This document shows, in pieces, positions 7,808 to 16,994 of a stretch of 37,466 nucleotides of DNA. This stretch comes from a virus. The stretch is taken from positions 1 to 37,466 of the IMG/VR virus record IMGVR_UViG_3300024335_000022; one strand, written 5' to 3'. Position 1 is the first letter of the stretch. Each line of letters opens with the position of its first letter. A program made the translations under genes and the position numbers. The notes under the pieces were generated by a model that was not told the origin of the DNA, searched no databases, and was given only the letters and a program-made list of their open reading frames with translations.

Positions 7808-9367
7808 TTAGCTACTAACAACAAAAGTAGAGTTTACAGCAAAAAGCTCTTTAGCTCCACCAGGATTAGTACTATTATCGTTTTGTAAAGTTACAGTACA
7901 ATAGTAACCTTTTATACCTGTCATATCTTCTCCAAATATAACTTCTCCAGGCATTGTTTGACCTTCGCTGTTATTAACTAGATTAGCGTAGTATTTATTT
8001 TCTTTTCTAACAAAGCCAGCATATTCTTTATTATAAGGTGGATTGTTAGATGCGAAAGTACTAACGTAGTCTGGTCTATAAACAGGTTCGTTATACGTAG
8101 GACTTGATTGTATAGGGTTTATTATATACTCACCTTCATAATAACTATTTATTGGATTGGTAGTATCTCTTAAACTAGGTGGTAAAATCCATATAGGATT
8201 TCCGCCACTATCTAATTCAAAACTGTCAACACCAGTAACATCTGAAATATACTCTGAAACTTCCCAACCATTACTACCTTCGTAGTTTATAGTTTTGAAG
8301 ACTTTACTAGTACTTATATCTGGGTTTACTACAAAAGTAATTTTTGATTTATTAGATTCACTGTAAAATTCAGCTCTATCAACATTCGTGCTATTATGGA
8401 CATATAATTTATTCCATCCAGCACTATCATATCCACCTATGCTATACATTCTGTTTGCTAAGCTAAAAGTAAACCTAGGTTTAAATGTATAAAAAGAAGG
8501 CCAACCTAAAACAGCTTCATCAAATTGAAGTGTGGTATAGTCATAGTAACCAGGACCTGGTCTAGAATTTATAGGCGTGCTTGGCTGTAGCGATAGAGTA
8601 TACTGTTTAGTGTATATATCCCAACCACCTATTATTTTACCCGGTCCAAAACTAGATGAATCTACAATACTTAAATTGTCTCTAAACCAATCAATCATAC
8701 CATAGTTTGATATCTCAGTTATACCATCTCTAGATAACCTTAAAACAGCTCCTCTATTTTTATCTACAAAATATTTTCTATATCCATAAACAGCAAAGCT
8801 TTCTGGGTTAGTGCTTATTCCAAAGTTCCCAGCGTAAGGTATTATTTGTCCAATAACAAGGTTTAGTTGGTTTACAGATACTCCACCTCCTTCAGCTGTG
8901 TATATAGCATCTTTGTCTATAAGTGCTCTACTAACTTTCTTCTCTGATAATATAATTAAATTAGAGTCTTCAGCATGTAACTTTTGTATGCTACCATCAG
9001 CCGGATCAGTTGCTTTAGTTATTTCTTCACCTACAGAGAATTGATTTGTTTGATTTATACCTGTTCTAGAATTATATATACCAGAATATATCATAGCATT
9101 ACCTCTAATACTACCATTAGGTTCATCTTCAACTAAGTAAGCTTTAGCACCTAAAGAAGTAGAAGTATTATTATAACCACCTCTAATTCTAGACTCTTCA
9201 ATAGCCCAGTTAAGATCATTATCATCTTCTGGAACATTACCAGTTTGATACCAACCACCTATAGATTGAGGTATACCTCTAGAGCCAAACCATTTCATAT
9301 CGCTAGCTGAGTCTACACTTTTTCTTAAAGTGAATGAGTTATAGTATTTTACTTCTATTAGTGCCAT
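7808..9367 (-). CDS. Tail structural protein next to muzzle/nozzle gene
   Basis: A 519-residue protein beginning MALIEVKYYNSFTLRKSV. It is rich in aromatic, Ser/Thr/Asn and Gly residues in a beta-strand pattern, without signal peptide, membrane segment or catalytic motif. Stretches such as EESRIRGGYNNTSTSLGAKA (57-76), KKVSRALIDKDAIYTAEGGG and ESFAVYGYRKYFVDKNRGAV recur, as far as I recall, in tail-associated proteins of crAss-like and related marine podoviruses, often annotated as stabilisation or tail proteins. It follows the 1520-residue muzzle gene by 35 bases and precedes the ejection-protein block. It is probably a beta-propeller-like or beta-rich distal tail component; its exact place in the tail is not decidable from sequence alone. 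Confidence 0.7.
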   Translation of the reverse strand: MALIEVKYYNSFTLRKSVDSASDMKWFGSRGIPQSIGGWYQTGNVPEDDNDLNWAIEESRIRGGYNNTSTSLGAKAYLVEDEPNGSIRGNAMIYSGIYNSRTGINQTNQFSVGEEITKATDPADGSIQKLHAEDSNLIILSEKKVSRALIDKDAIYTAEGGGVSVNQLNLVIGQIIPYAGNFGISTNPESFAVYGYRKYFVDKNRGAVLRLSRDGITEISNYGMIDWFRDNLSIVDSSSFGPGKIIGGWDIYTKQYTLSLQPSTPINSRPGPGYYDYTTLQFDEAVLGWPSFYTFKPRFTFSLANRMYSIGGYDSAGWNKLYVHNSTNVDRAEFYSESNKSKITFVVNPDISTSKVFKTINYEGSNGWEVSEYISDVTGVDSFELDSGGNPIWILPPSLRDTTNPINSYYEGEYIINPIQSSPTYNEPVYRPDYVSTFASNNPPYNKEYAGFVRKENKYYANLVNNSEGQTMPGEVIFGEDMTGIKGYYCTVTLQNDNSTNPGGAKELFAVNSTFVVSS

Positions 9368-9402
9368 AGTATTATATTACATGTTTATAAGTGTTTTACC
9401 AC

Positions 9403-12400
9403 CTACGTATTAGCTCTTTGTGCCGTTGCTATTACTTTTGTGTTAGTGTTTACATCCATTTCACAAATCCAATTTCTATTCTCTTGACTCAACGTTGAGT
9501 AATTAGTGCTAGTACCAAAATTAGCTCCTTCAGCCGCTAAAGCTAAGCCCTGTGTAATACTTGGACCATTGCTGTATGGAGTAGTGTAAGGAGTACCTGA
9601 TACATCTGTACCAGCTGAGCCAACAGCGGCGTAAGAAAGTATTGTTTTATTAGAGTTTCCGTTATTTATATATCCAGTAAACTCTGTTTGAAGCGTTGCA
9701 TCTGTGTAGAACTTAGTGACATACCTATGTATTCCCTCTCTAGCAAAAACCGTGCGGTCGTAACTTGTGTTGTTCTTAGCAGATATTATACCAGTAGAGT
9801 TATTCTCAAATAATTCATCTTTTATCCTATAACCAAAAGCTGTTTTATCGCCTAAGTCATAGTAAAAATCTCCAGTATCTAAAATAGCTGTAGCTCCTGC
9901 GTAGTTTATCTGACTAGTATTACCACTCCCAATAGGAGCTTCACATGACTGACAATCAGCCTGTTTTCCACCTATTCTTTGTATAACCACTCTGTATTCA
10001 CCAAATTTATCGTAAGCGGTACCATAAGGACTTTTACCCACTACAGCCCATTTACCATGTTTACCATTACCAAATGTATAACTAGACCCAGATCTATTCC
10101 AAGCAGATGTTCTAAACCAGTTAGCATATGAATTACCTGGTACATCTCCATCAGATGATCCAAACTGAATATTAGTCTTTGTGTTTGAACTAGATATAGG
10201 ATATGTTGCCTTAGTAGCAGTGTTATTGCTTATCTGTGGACTATTACTAGAGTTACTAACCTCACTATTGAAAGATAAAACATTACCTTCTATATCTATA
10301 GCTGCCTCCCATTGATCTGAAGCAGTAGGTCTATATTCTATAACCCAAGAAATGTCATTGTGATTATCAATATTACTTATATAACTAGGAGTAAAAGCCT
10401 GCATCGCGCCTTGCAAACTAATATAAGCTGTACCCTTGGTTAAAGGACCTGCTAAACTAGTGTTTGCTCCAGAAGGTATTTGATTTCTTTCAAGATAATT
10501 ATACGGCTGACCACCTGGTTGACCACAAGTAGTGCTATCTGGCGCGCTTATTCCTACTAAATTAGTATCAGGAATATTTTGTGGTGCTGGGTACATTTCG
10601 GTAAATGAGTTGCCTGGCCCTGAAGTTAATTGACTAAAAGGATTAGTTGTTGAGTCATGTGCACTTAATATATAAGCATAGTTTACATCTAGATCTAATC
10701 TATTTTTAACACTAAAACTACCATCAGCTAATTCCTCACCTACGGTTAAATTAAAGTTACAATTGTCAGATGTGCCATCAAGACCTGTTAAAGTAACTGT
10801 TATATTGTATTCACCATTAGCAGGATTACCAATAGGATCTATTACTTTTAATATACCAATATTACTAGGATCAGTATCAAACTCAAAAACATTAACCACT
10901 TGACCGTTTTGTGTTTGATCACCGGTAGCTATATTCCAAACAAGACCGTTTTGATTGTCATCTGGATTCCTATTAGCTCCATTAGATCCATAAAACTTAA
11001 TTTGCCAATCTGTTGAAAGAGGTACTTGAAGCTGTGCAGGTGGACATACTTTTTCATAATTAATAACAGGTAATTGACGTCGTCCCCAAATATCAACACT
11101 ATTAAATGTTTCACCTCCGACTATTATTGTAGGTAAGTTGTCTACTTCAGTCTCGCCTTGCGTTGGTGATGATGTAAAAGTTTGAGTGTATAGAGGCGCG
11201 TCTGTCACACTACCATCTCTACCACTTATTGTAACAACGAAATTCATTTGATTCGCATTAGCTGTGGTATATTCTCTATATACTTTATTTACTATTATAA
11301 AAGAGTCATCTGCTAAAGCAGGTGTTGAATTTCCTTGATAATCAGTGTAACTACCTGTTCCTCCATTGCTAGTGCCTTGAATCTTTATTAATTCAAAATC
11401 AGATGTTCGATCTATTCCATTTGGAACATCAGTTACAGTGAAAGACGCGTCTATTATAGTCTGTATTGGGTTTGTTACAGAGTCTTCAAATTGAAATTGA
11501 CCTGTTACAACTGATCTAAATCTACCAAGAAGACCGTTAGCTGGTAGTGGTTGATCTGTAGTGCCGCCAGGTTCTGGACTAGAGGGATTTCCACTATATA
11601 CACCAAAGTATTCGTTTACGTACCAATCAAGATTTGCTATATTAAATATAGTTTGGTTTCCATCAGCATCTATTTGATCGTTTAAATCGCTTATTGTGCC
11701 TGAGCTACTAGTTTCCCAGTATATATCTAGTCTAGATTCTATTGGCTCTGTTTCATAAACAGCTAAATTTTGTATATTATAGGTATTTGGACTAGGGTCT
11801 ATTTGACCAAATCTATCTGACGTACTGACTCTACCGATCAAAGGATTTGATTCCGCTTCGTAAAAAGCTGCATCATAGTCGTTATTGTAACTAGTACCTG
11901 AATCGATATTAAACATATCAAACATGTTAGACACTGTAGAAACTGTATCAGCAAACCTTGATGGGAAATATTGTTTATTAACAACTCCAAAATTAGTTGA
12001 TATTATTGGTGGTGTTCCAGTTCCATTTGCTACACCTAAAGTGTTTTCAACTCTACCAAACAACCTAACGGAACTTCTAAATTGTTTTTGATCAGGTCCT
12101 ACTTCAGATAAATCTCTAGGTATTTTATTTATATTGTCGTTTAATAATGTTATATGTGAGGTTACACCAACCTCTAAATCAGTTGTAATTGGATATGATG
12201 TTATTGCCCCTGGAAGATATACGTTATAGTAATCTTGCTCTTGTTGTTTTACAACAACTTTCCAAGTATAAAAACCTAAAGGATTATAATTAGCATCGCT
12301 AGGATCTCCGTTATACACACCTGGATAAAGATTTAAACCAACAGGTACCGTCTGTATTGGCTCTTGTACATCAACAAATAAAGAATCACCCGGCCATAAA

Positions 12401-13965
12401 CCTATATCTACACCCGATGGATTATAACCAGAATAAACCGTTGACAACTGAGTAGCGCTCAAGCTTGACGCTGAGGTATCACTTGAGTTTGACAATACAG
12501 TTGACGTAGTTCTACTAAACCTATCAGAAAAAACAAAACCAGCTTGATAGTTTCTATTTTGTTTTAAAGTACTATTTGGATATTCTATTATATTTGTGTT
12601 CCAAGAAGTTGGGTTATTAGGACTAGTAGTTACATCAAAGCTTTTTTTAGCCCCCGCACCAACATTATAGTTTATAGTTGGTGGTGTATGCTTTGTTTGA
12701 AAGTTACTATATACGATCCTATTGCTTATTATCTCTTGACCTAGAGCTTTTACAGGAACTTTATCATACACTCTAATTAATTGATCTTCTGGAAGTGTTC
12801 TAAAAGGCTTAGTTCCAGAGTATGTGTACTTATATGTGTTTGAAGGATTTGATGCGTCAAATTGACTTGCTATTTGAGCAGGTGTTATAGTATCTACAAC
12901 TGATACAGCTAAACCATCTGACTCTTTATATAATATATCTATCTCTACTATCTTAAAATGGCTAGTTACATTTTGTAAAGTTGTTAAATAATTTGGATCA
13001 CCTAATTTAGGTAAATCTATCAATAGATCGATTTGATTTACTTTGTTCTCCATGAAATCAACGACAGTGCTTCTATAAGCCGCCGACATATCATTATCAT
13101 CATCATTCGTGTATAGAAAATAACCGTCTTGTTTAGGTATAAAGCACTCTTGTGTAAACGGTGCAAATACAGAATATTCACCGTCATCAAACTTAAATCT
13201 ATAACTAAACCTAACAAATTTATCCTCTAAGTAATCAGGATCACCTTGATAGCTAGTGTTGTAATATGGATTACCTGTACTGCCATCTGGTAAATCCTGA
13301 CTAACAACATCTTTCATAGTTGTCTCGTAACTACCAATAGCTGGTGATAAATTTGGATTATCAGCTGCCATATCTGCTGTTATTTCTTGCCAAAGCACAG
13401 GCGCACTGTAGGGCATATATTTTGCCACAGATATTGTATCTTCTACGTTGTAATAATCACTATCATCAGCTGCAGCGCTAACCCTTATTTTTCTAGGTTG
13501 ATTTCTATTATCAGTCCAGAATAAAAGATCTTCTAGCAAATTTACACCATGTATAGGATTATCTTCATAAAAATTCAGAAAAGGTCCTTGTACTAATACA
13601 GTGCTTTGTATAGATGTGTTTGGTGATATTATTAATTTAACTATATAATTTTGAGCTAGAGGTTCATATGCACCATAAGGGTTTTTAGCAACTGTATTGT
13701 CGGTCAGAAATAAAAATATGCTAGAATCTACTTCAGAAACTAAATATCCAACACATATCAGATCATCTTCTTCAGATTTAGTAACTGATTGAAAATCAAA
13801 CACCATTTCATTACCTAATACGTTTTCTAATGCACCAACGTCTTCAGATTCTGATTTACTAACTTGTACGTTTATTGCGTTTCTATATTCTCCTTGAGGT
13901 AATAATCGATCGTCAAGATCTTTATTCATCTTGGACTTTATGAAAATATTTTTAAAACTAGCCAT
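9403..13965 (-). CDS. Tail nozzle / muzzle protein (T7 gp12-like, crAss muzzle-like)
   Basis: A 1520-residue protein with the characteristic start MASFKNIFIKSKMNKDLDDR, LLPQGEYRNAINVQVS and DVGALENVLGNE (about residues 1-50), seen in tail nozzle proteins of crAss-like and T7-like podoviruses. The next part, LLFWTDNRNQPRKIRVS (about 145-160), is also typical. T7 gp12 is roughly half this length, so much of the central and C-terminal part is extra. Residues ~970-1080 look like an Ig/cadherin-type beta domain, with YNITVTLTGLDG followed by CNFNLTVG. The protein would form the distal opening of the short tail through which DNA leaves. It ends with TAG; the sequence beyond reads only five codons to the next stop, so there is no sign of stop-codon reassignment. 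Its start is 6 bases after the upstream connector gene. Confidence 0.8.
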   Translation of the reverse strand: MASFKNIFIKSKMNKDLDDRLLPQGEYRNAINVQVSKSESEDVGALENVLGNEMVFDFQSVTKSEEDDLICVGYLVSEVDSSIFLFLTDNTVAKNPYGAYEPLAQNYIVKLIISPNTSIQSTVLVQGPFLNFYEDNPIHGVNLLEDLLFWTDNRNQPRKIRVSAAADDSDYYNVEDTISVAKYMPYSAPVLWQEITADMAADNPNLSPAIGSYETTMKDVVSQDLPDGSTGNPYYNTSYQGDPDYLEDKFVRFSYRFKFDDGEYSVFAPFTQECFIPKQDGYFLYTNDDDNDMSAAYRSTVVDFMENKVNQIDLLIDLPKLGDPNYLTTLQNVTSHFKIVEIDILYKESDGLAVSVVDTITPAQIASQFDASNPSNTYKYTYSGTKPFRTLPEDQLIRVYDKVPVKALGQEIISNRIVYSNFQTKHTPPTINYNVGAGAKKSFDVTTSPNNPTSWNTNIIEYPNSTLKQNRNYQAGFVFSDRFSRTTSTVLSNSSDTSASSLSATQLSTVYSGYNPSGVDIGLWPGDSLFVDVQEPIQTVPVGLNLYPGVYNGDPSDANYNPLGFYTWKVVVKQQEQDYYNVYLPGAITSYPITTDLEVGVTSHITLLNDNINKIPRDLSEVGPDQKQFRSSVRLFGRVENTLGVANGTGTPPIISTNFGVVNKQYFPSRFADTVSTVSNMFDMFNIDSGTSYNNDYDAAFYEAESNPLIGRVSTSDRFGQIDPSPNTYNIQNLAVYETEPIESRLDIYWETSSSGTISDLNDQIDADGNQTIFNIANLDWYVNEYFGVYSGNPSSPEPGGTTDQPLPANGLLGRFRSVVTGQFQFEDSVTNPIQTIIDASFTVTDVPNGIDRTSDFELIKIQGTSNGGTGSYTDYQGNSTPALADDSFIIVNKVYREYTTANANQMNFVVTISGRDGSVTDAPLYTQTFTSSPTQGETEVDNLPTIIVGGETFNSVDIWGRRQLPVINYEKVCPPAQLQVPLSTDWQIKFYGSNGANRNPDDNQNGLVWNIATGDQTQNGQVVNVFEFDTDPSNIGILKVIDPIGNPANGEYNITVTLTGLDGTSDNCNFNLTVGEELADGSFSVKNRLDLDVNYAYILSAHDSTTNPFSQLTSGPGNSFTEMYPAPQNIPDTNLVGISAPDSTTCGQPGGQPYNYLERNQIPSGANTSLAGPLTKGTAYISLQGAMQAFTPSYISNIDNHNDISWVIEYRPTASDQWEAAIDIEGNVLSFNSEVSNSSNSPQISNNTATKATYPISSSNTKTNIQFGSSDGDVPGNSYANWFRTSAWNRSGSSYTFGNGKHGKWAVVGKSPYGTAYDKFGEYRVVIQRIGGKQADCQSCEAPIGSGNTSQINYAGATAILDTGDFYYDLGDKTAFGYRIKDELFENNSTGIISAKNNTSYDRTVFAREGIHRYVTKFYTDATLQTEFTGYINNGNSNKTILSYAAVGSAGTDVSGTPYTTPYSNGPSITQGLALAAEGANFGTSTNYSTLSQENRNWICEMDVNTNTKVIATAQRANT

Positions 13966-13971
13966 TTAATT

Positions 13972-15198
13972 TTAATGTTTTAACCATTTAGATTTACCTC
14001 TCATTGTTTGAACTATTTCATCAAGCTTTATATTAGATAATCTTATCTTTGCATTTCTAAGTTTTGCAGACTTTTCTTTCTTGAGTCTTTGTATAATATA
14101 CTCTGGTTGATTTATTCTAGTAGAAATTACAGCATGTGATATATAAGCGTACATAGCTTCTTCAATCATCTTAGGTACTCTAGTATCTAAACTAGAAGAC
14201 AAACCATCAGATATGTATTCTAATACTATTAGTTTATCAACTAAGTTAGAAGAGAAAGAAAATTTACCTTCTCTGTCATTTATAGTAAACCAACCATTAG
14301 CGTTTGCGTACTGAGGATCTAATCCATAAGCGCCTCCGTAACCATAACCAAAAGCACCTCCATAAGGACCATTTGCAAGAACATCGTCAACGTTGGTCGA
14401 TCGATCGTTTTTGTAAAAGTTTGTTTTCCATCTTTCCTCTACGACTGAAGTACCCTCTATGTTGTTGCTATTAGCATCTTGAGTTGGTTGACCCTCGCTA
14501 TCTTGTACAGGTGTTTGATATGGGTTTGTGGTTAGTTTTGTTGGGTATATTTTATGAGCGATACCTTGACTATCGTACCATGACATGCTAACATAGTTTA
14601 CATAATCTTGAGGTATTATAATACTTAAACTATTAGGTATTGTTAATTCCTGAGAGTTTATACTTCTTAATGTATCATAGCTAAACTCTTGCATAGCTCT
14701 TTTAGCGTGAAATATAATGTCTGTTCTCTTGCAACTTGGTATCAATTTACCGCTACCAACATATGCAACTATGAAATTATTTATTACGTCATTAAGTTTT
14801 ATATAAGCATAAGACCCATAATTATCTTCAGTGGTGTTTCCATAAGCTTTTTCAGAAGGCGTATTACCATAAACACCTCCATCTAACTTTTTTAATTGAA
14901 CAACCACAACTGCATTTGCAGGTATGTTTACACCTATAGTAACAGTATTCACTGACACGGTGTAGTTTGTAACTTCCGTGAAGCTACCACTGATACCGGT
15001 TGGGCTTACATATACTTTAAAGTTGTTTAAATCATATTGAGGATCTGTAGTGACGGTAGAGTAAAATACTAAATCAGTGTCGAAAGTAGTAGTAAAGCTT
15101 TGTCCTGAAGTACCACCTGCATCACCTGCAAAACTTTGTGCGCCTTCGTAATATTGTCTATTGTTTTCGGTTATTAAACCACCATTTGGTAAAGGCAT
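13972..15198 (-). CDS. Head-tail ring / tail tubular protein A-like (gp11-like)
   Basis: A 408-residue protein. Residues ~1-125 are Gly/Thr-rich beta sequence (SFAGDAGGTSGQSFTTTFDT, then VSPTGISGSFTEVTNYTVS), resembling a T7 gp17-N or fibre-dock beta domain. The rest is the connector part, with YAYIKLNDVINNFIVAYVG, then FHAKRAMQEFSYDTLRS, VPKMIEEAMYAYISHAVIST and a basic C-terminal tail (SAKLRNAKIRLSNIKLDEIV). These connector motifs match, from memory, the ring proteins of crAss-like phages and the T7 gp11 role. It is likely to form the ring between portal and nozzle and to receive tail fibres through the N-terminal domain. A Gly/Tyr-rich loop (YGGAFGYGYGGAYGLD, ~278-293) is low complexity. 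It lies between another connector gene (7 bases) and the muzzle gene (6 bases). Confidence 0.75.
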   Translation of the reverse strand: MPLPNGGLITENNRQYYEGAQSFAGDAGGTSGQSFTTTFDTDLVFYSTVTTDPQYDLNNFKVYVSPTGISGSFTEVTNYTVSVNTVTIGVNIPANAVVVVQLKKLDGGVYGNTPSEKAYGNTTEDNYGSYAYIKLNDVINNFIVAYVGSGKLIPSCKRTDIIFHAKRAMQEFSYDTLRSINSQELTIPNSLSIIIPQDYVNYVSMSWYDSQGIAHKIYPTKLTTNPYQTPVQDSEGQPTQDANSNNIEGTSVVEERWKTNFYKNDRSTNVDDVLANGPYGGAFGYGYGGAYGLDPQYANANGWFTINDREGKFSFSSNLVDKLIVLEYISDGLSSSLDTRVPKMIEEAMYAYISHAVISTRINQPEYIIQRLKKEKSAKLRNAKIRLSNIKLDEIVQTMRGKSKWLKH

Positions 15199-15204
15199 AT
15201 CTTA

Positions 15205-16020
15205 TTAGCTTTTTTGATTTATTTCGTTTTGTTGTACCTCACTAGTAGCTGCTTGCACAATTTGAGGATCTCTTATTATTATACCGGCATATGCTAATAT
15301 TCTTAATATAACATTAACTTGTTCTGACTCGTGCAACTCAAAGTCTATAGAACCAGTCCCGTCAGAGGAATCATAGTAATTACTGTTATATATATATTGA
15401 CCTCTAGAACCTGTAGTAAATCCCCATATAGGGTTTATAGGTTTTCTTATGTAATCAACTTCAACTCCATCAGTGATACTAACTGGGTTGATATACATGA
15501 TATTCTGAATATTACTATTTATTGGTTGACCAGGTATATTTACATTACCCTTGTTTTCATATAAATAAGTAGGAAATCTTTTTGTTGCTTTAGTAAGTTG
15601 AGATCTTTCTATGTTGTAGAATTCTGTTCTTGAAAGTCTTTGTAGTTCTGTTATGTCACCCTTGCCATCTTTGTATGTTACAGCTCCCAACCTATAGAAG
15701 TCTACATTATTCCCGTAGTCATCTTGAGTAGGTAATGAAAATGATTTTAGTTTAGGGTTAGAAGAGTTATTGTATATAGCCGTGCCAAATGTTTTAAATA
15801 TAGCTAATTTTTCATCAAGATTCATAACTCTGTCAGAGTAGTCAGCATCTGCTTGAGGAACTCTTAATTGTTGATTTAAATCTTCAAAGTATTTCTCAAA
15901 TATATCTAACTGTACCTGTGTACCTAACTTATTAAATTCTGACGGTGTTAAAAACCCTCTCTGTTCTTTATTAAGTATAGACAGAACTGTTTGATAAACT
16001 GTATTTACATTTATAGCCAT
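15205..16020 (-). CDS. Head-tail connector / ring protein
   Basis: A 271-residue protein. The N-terminal helices (VNTVYQTVLSILNKEQRGFL, TPSEFNKLGTQVQLDIFEKY) and the C-terminal helix (ESEQVNVILRILAYAGIIIR, then DPQIVQAATSEVQQNEINQK) frame a beta-rich centre. This is the pattern of portal-adaptor/ring proteins that sit under the portal in podoviruses, and I recall the same N- and C-terminal motifs in crAss-like phage connectors. It is the first gene of the tail block, 58 bases after the accessory head gene. A compact hairpin lies in that gap at 16043-16063, so its expression may be separated from the upstream gene. No enzymatic motif is present. Confidence 0.7.
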   Translation of the reverse strand: MAINVNTVYQTVLSILNKEQRGFLTPSEFNKLGTQVQLDIFEKYFEDLNQQLRVPQADADYSDRVMNLDEKLAIFKTFGTAIYNNSSNPKLKSFSLPTQDDYGNNVDFYRLGAVTYKDGKGDITELQRLSRTEFYNIERSQLTKATKRFPTYLYENKGNVNIPGQPINSNIQNIMYINPVSITDGVEVDYIRKPINPIWGFTTGSRGQYIYNSNYYDSSDGTGSIDFELHESEQVNVILRILAYAGIIIRDPQIVQAATSEVQQNEINQKS

Positions 16021-16042
16021 ATTTGTTTGAATTATAATACAA

Positions 16043-16063
16043 AGGGTAGCATTACACTACCCT
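16043..16063 (-). terminator. Hairpin between accessory head gene and connector gene
   Basis: On the minus strand AGGGTAG, a 7-base loop and CTACCCT form a perfect 7-bp stem, followed by TTTGTATTATAATT. It is 15 bases after the stop of the 277-residue gene and 23 bases before the start of the connector gene. The U-tract is short and broken, so this could be a weak terminator, an RNA-processing site or a stabiliser rather than a strong terminator. The stem shares its GGGTA/TACCC core with the hairpin at 16949-16975. Confidence 0.6.
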
Positions 16064-16078
16064 CTATATTATTACATA

Positions 16079-16912
16079 TTAATTAATCTTTTTATCTATA
16101 GATTTGTATATCTCAACACCTTCATCTGTTTTTAAGAAGTATGCAAATGCTGAATATGGATTTTCATCAAAAGGAACCTCCATTAGTTTCCTACCATTAC
16201 TAGCCCAAGTAAAATATCTTTGATCATCTGATAATTTTATGATATTAGCTTCAGCAGCTTGTATTGCAAAATTCCTTAATTGTACATTTTCATCATTAGC
16301 TAAATCTAGGAATAAACCTGGACTCATCTTAGCGAATAACATCAAATCTCTTTTAAGCTCCTTAGAACTCATCTTAGATACCTTAGATCCTATCTCAACT
16401 CTTAGTATTGCTTCAGCATGATCTATATCCATACCTCTAGCAGCATTTAAAGCATCAATCTGTAGTTCTAATATATCTAATTCATCTTCTGCTATTTCAA
16501 CCTGATCAAGCTCTTTATATAACTTATTTTTTAAAGGGTGATATAAAGATAGTACTTTTTGAAGATTTTGTTTTTCTTTTGGAACAAATAACGAACCGTC
16601 TTTAAATATAATGTGACCTAAAGTAGCTTCCCCTTGTTGTTCTTTTACAAATGGTGAAGATTGGTTTGTTGCATATCTTATTTCTTTTTGTTCACGAGCT
16701 TCTTTATCAAAAAATAGTAAAGCATGTTTAGAAGTATGTTTACTAGGTATTGTAAATGTTACTGGTGATCTATTAGAAGTTAATATATATGTTCTATCTT
16801 TTATTTCCCAGCTTGGTTTAGCTGGTTTTTGTACTTTTGGAGCAGCTTTAACTACTACTTCTTGCTGAGGAGCAACCTCAACTTTCTTTGCTGGTGCTTT
16901 TTTTGCAGCCAT
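16079..16912 (-). CDS. Phage head-region protein of unknown function with Lys/Ala/Pro-rich N-terminus
   Basis: A 277-residue protein. The first ~35 residues are low complexity (MAAKKAPAKKVEVAPQQEVV, then KAAPKVQKPAKP), a histone-H1-like basic tail. The folded part begins at SWEIKDRTYILTSNRSPVTF with a beta domain (to ~120), continues with charged helices (DQVEIAEDELDILELQIDAL) and ends with a motif I recall from many marine phage head modules, YFTWASNGRKLMEVPFDENP (~233-252). I do not know a function for this family. It is isolated from its neighbours by two hairpins: one after the capsid gene (16949-16975) and one after its own stop (16043-16063). That suggests its dosage is set separately, as for a head decoration or capsid-associated DNA-binding protein. 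The basic tail could bind packaged DNA; this is inference. Confidence 0.6.
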   Translation of the reverse strand: MAAKKAPAKKVEVAPQQEVVVKAAPKVQKPAKPSWEIKDRTYILTSNRSPVTFTIPSKHTSKHALLFFDKEAREQKEIRYATNQSSPFVKEQQGEATLGHIIFKDGSLFVPKEKQNLQKVLSLYHPLKNKLYKELDQVEIAEDELDILELQIDALNAARGMDIDHAEAILRVEIGSKVSKMSSKELKRDLMLFAKMSPGLFLDLANDENVQLRNFAIQAAEANIIKLSDDQRYFTWASNGRKLMEVPFDENPYSAFAYFLKTDEGVEIYKSIDKKIN

Positions 16913-16948
16913 AATATAATATAATTAAATAATTTATAAGAGTAATAA

Positions 16949-16975
16949 TTACCCCCGTCAGTTCAACGAGGGTAA
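16949..16975 (-). terminator. Hairpin downstream of the major capsid gene
   Basis: On the minus strand TTACCCTCGT, a 7-base loop and ACGGGGGTAA form a 10-bp stem with one T-G wobble. It lies 19 bases after the capsid stop codon and is followed by TATTACTCTTATAAATTATT. It is the strongest intergenic stem-loop I found in the window. A rho-independent terminator (probably partial, since late genes continue beyond it) or a 3' stabiliser of the abundant capsid message would both fit. Confidence 0.7.
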
Positions 16976-16994
16976 GAATTACATTTGTTAGTGA

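Noticed and set aside
9380-9405. Possible stop-codon reassignment (TAG) at the end of the muzzle gene, as in some crAss-like phages.
   Set aside because: Read-through would add only five residues before the next stop; TAG ends other genes with coupled starts, so it behaves as a normal stop.
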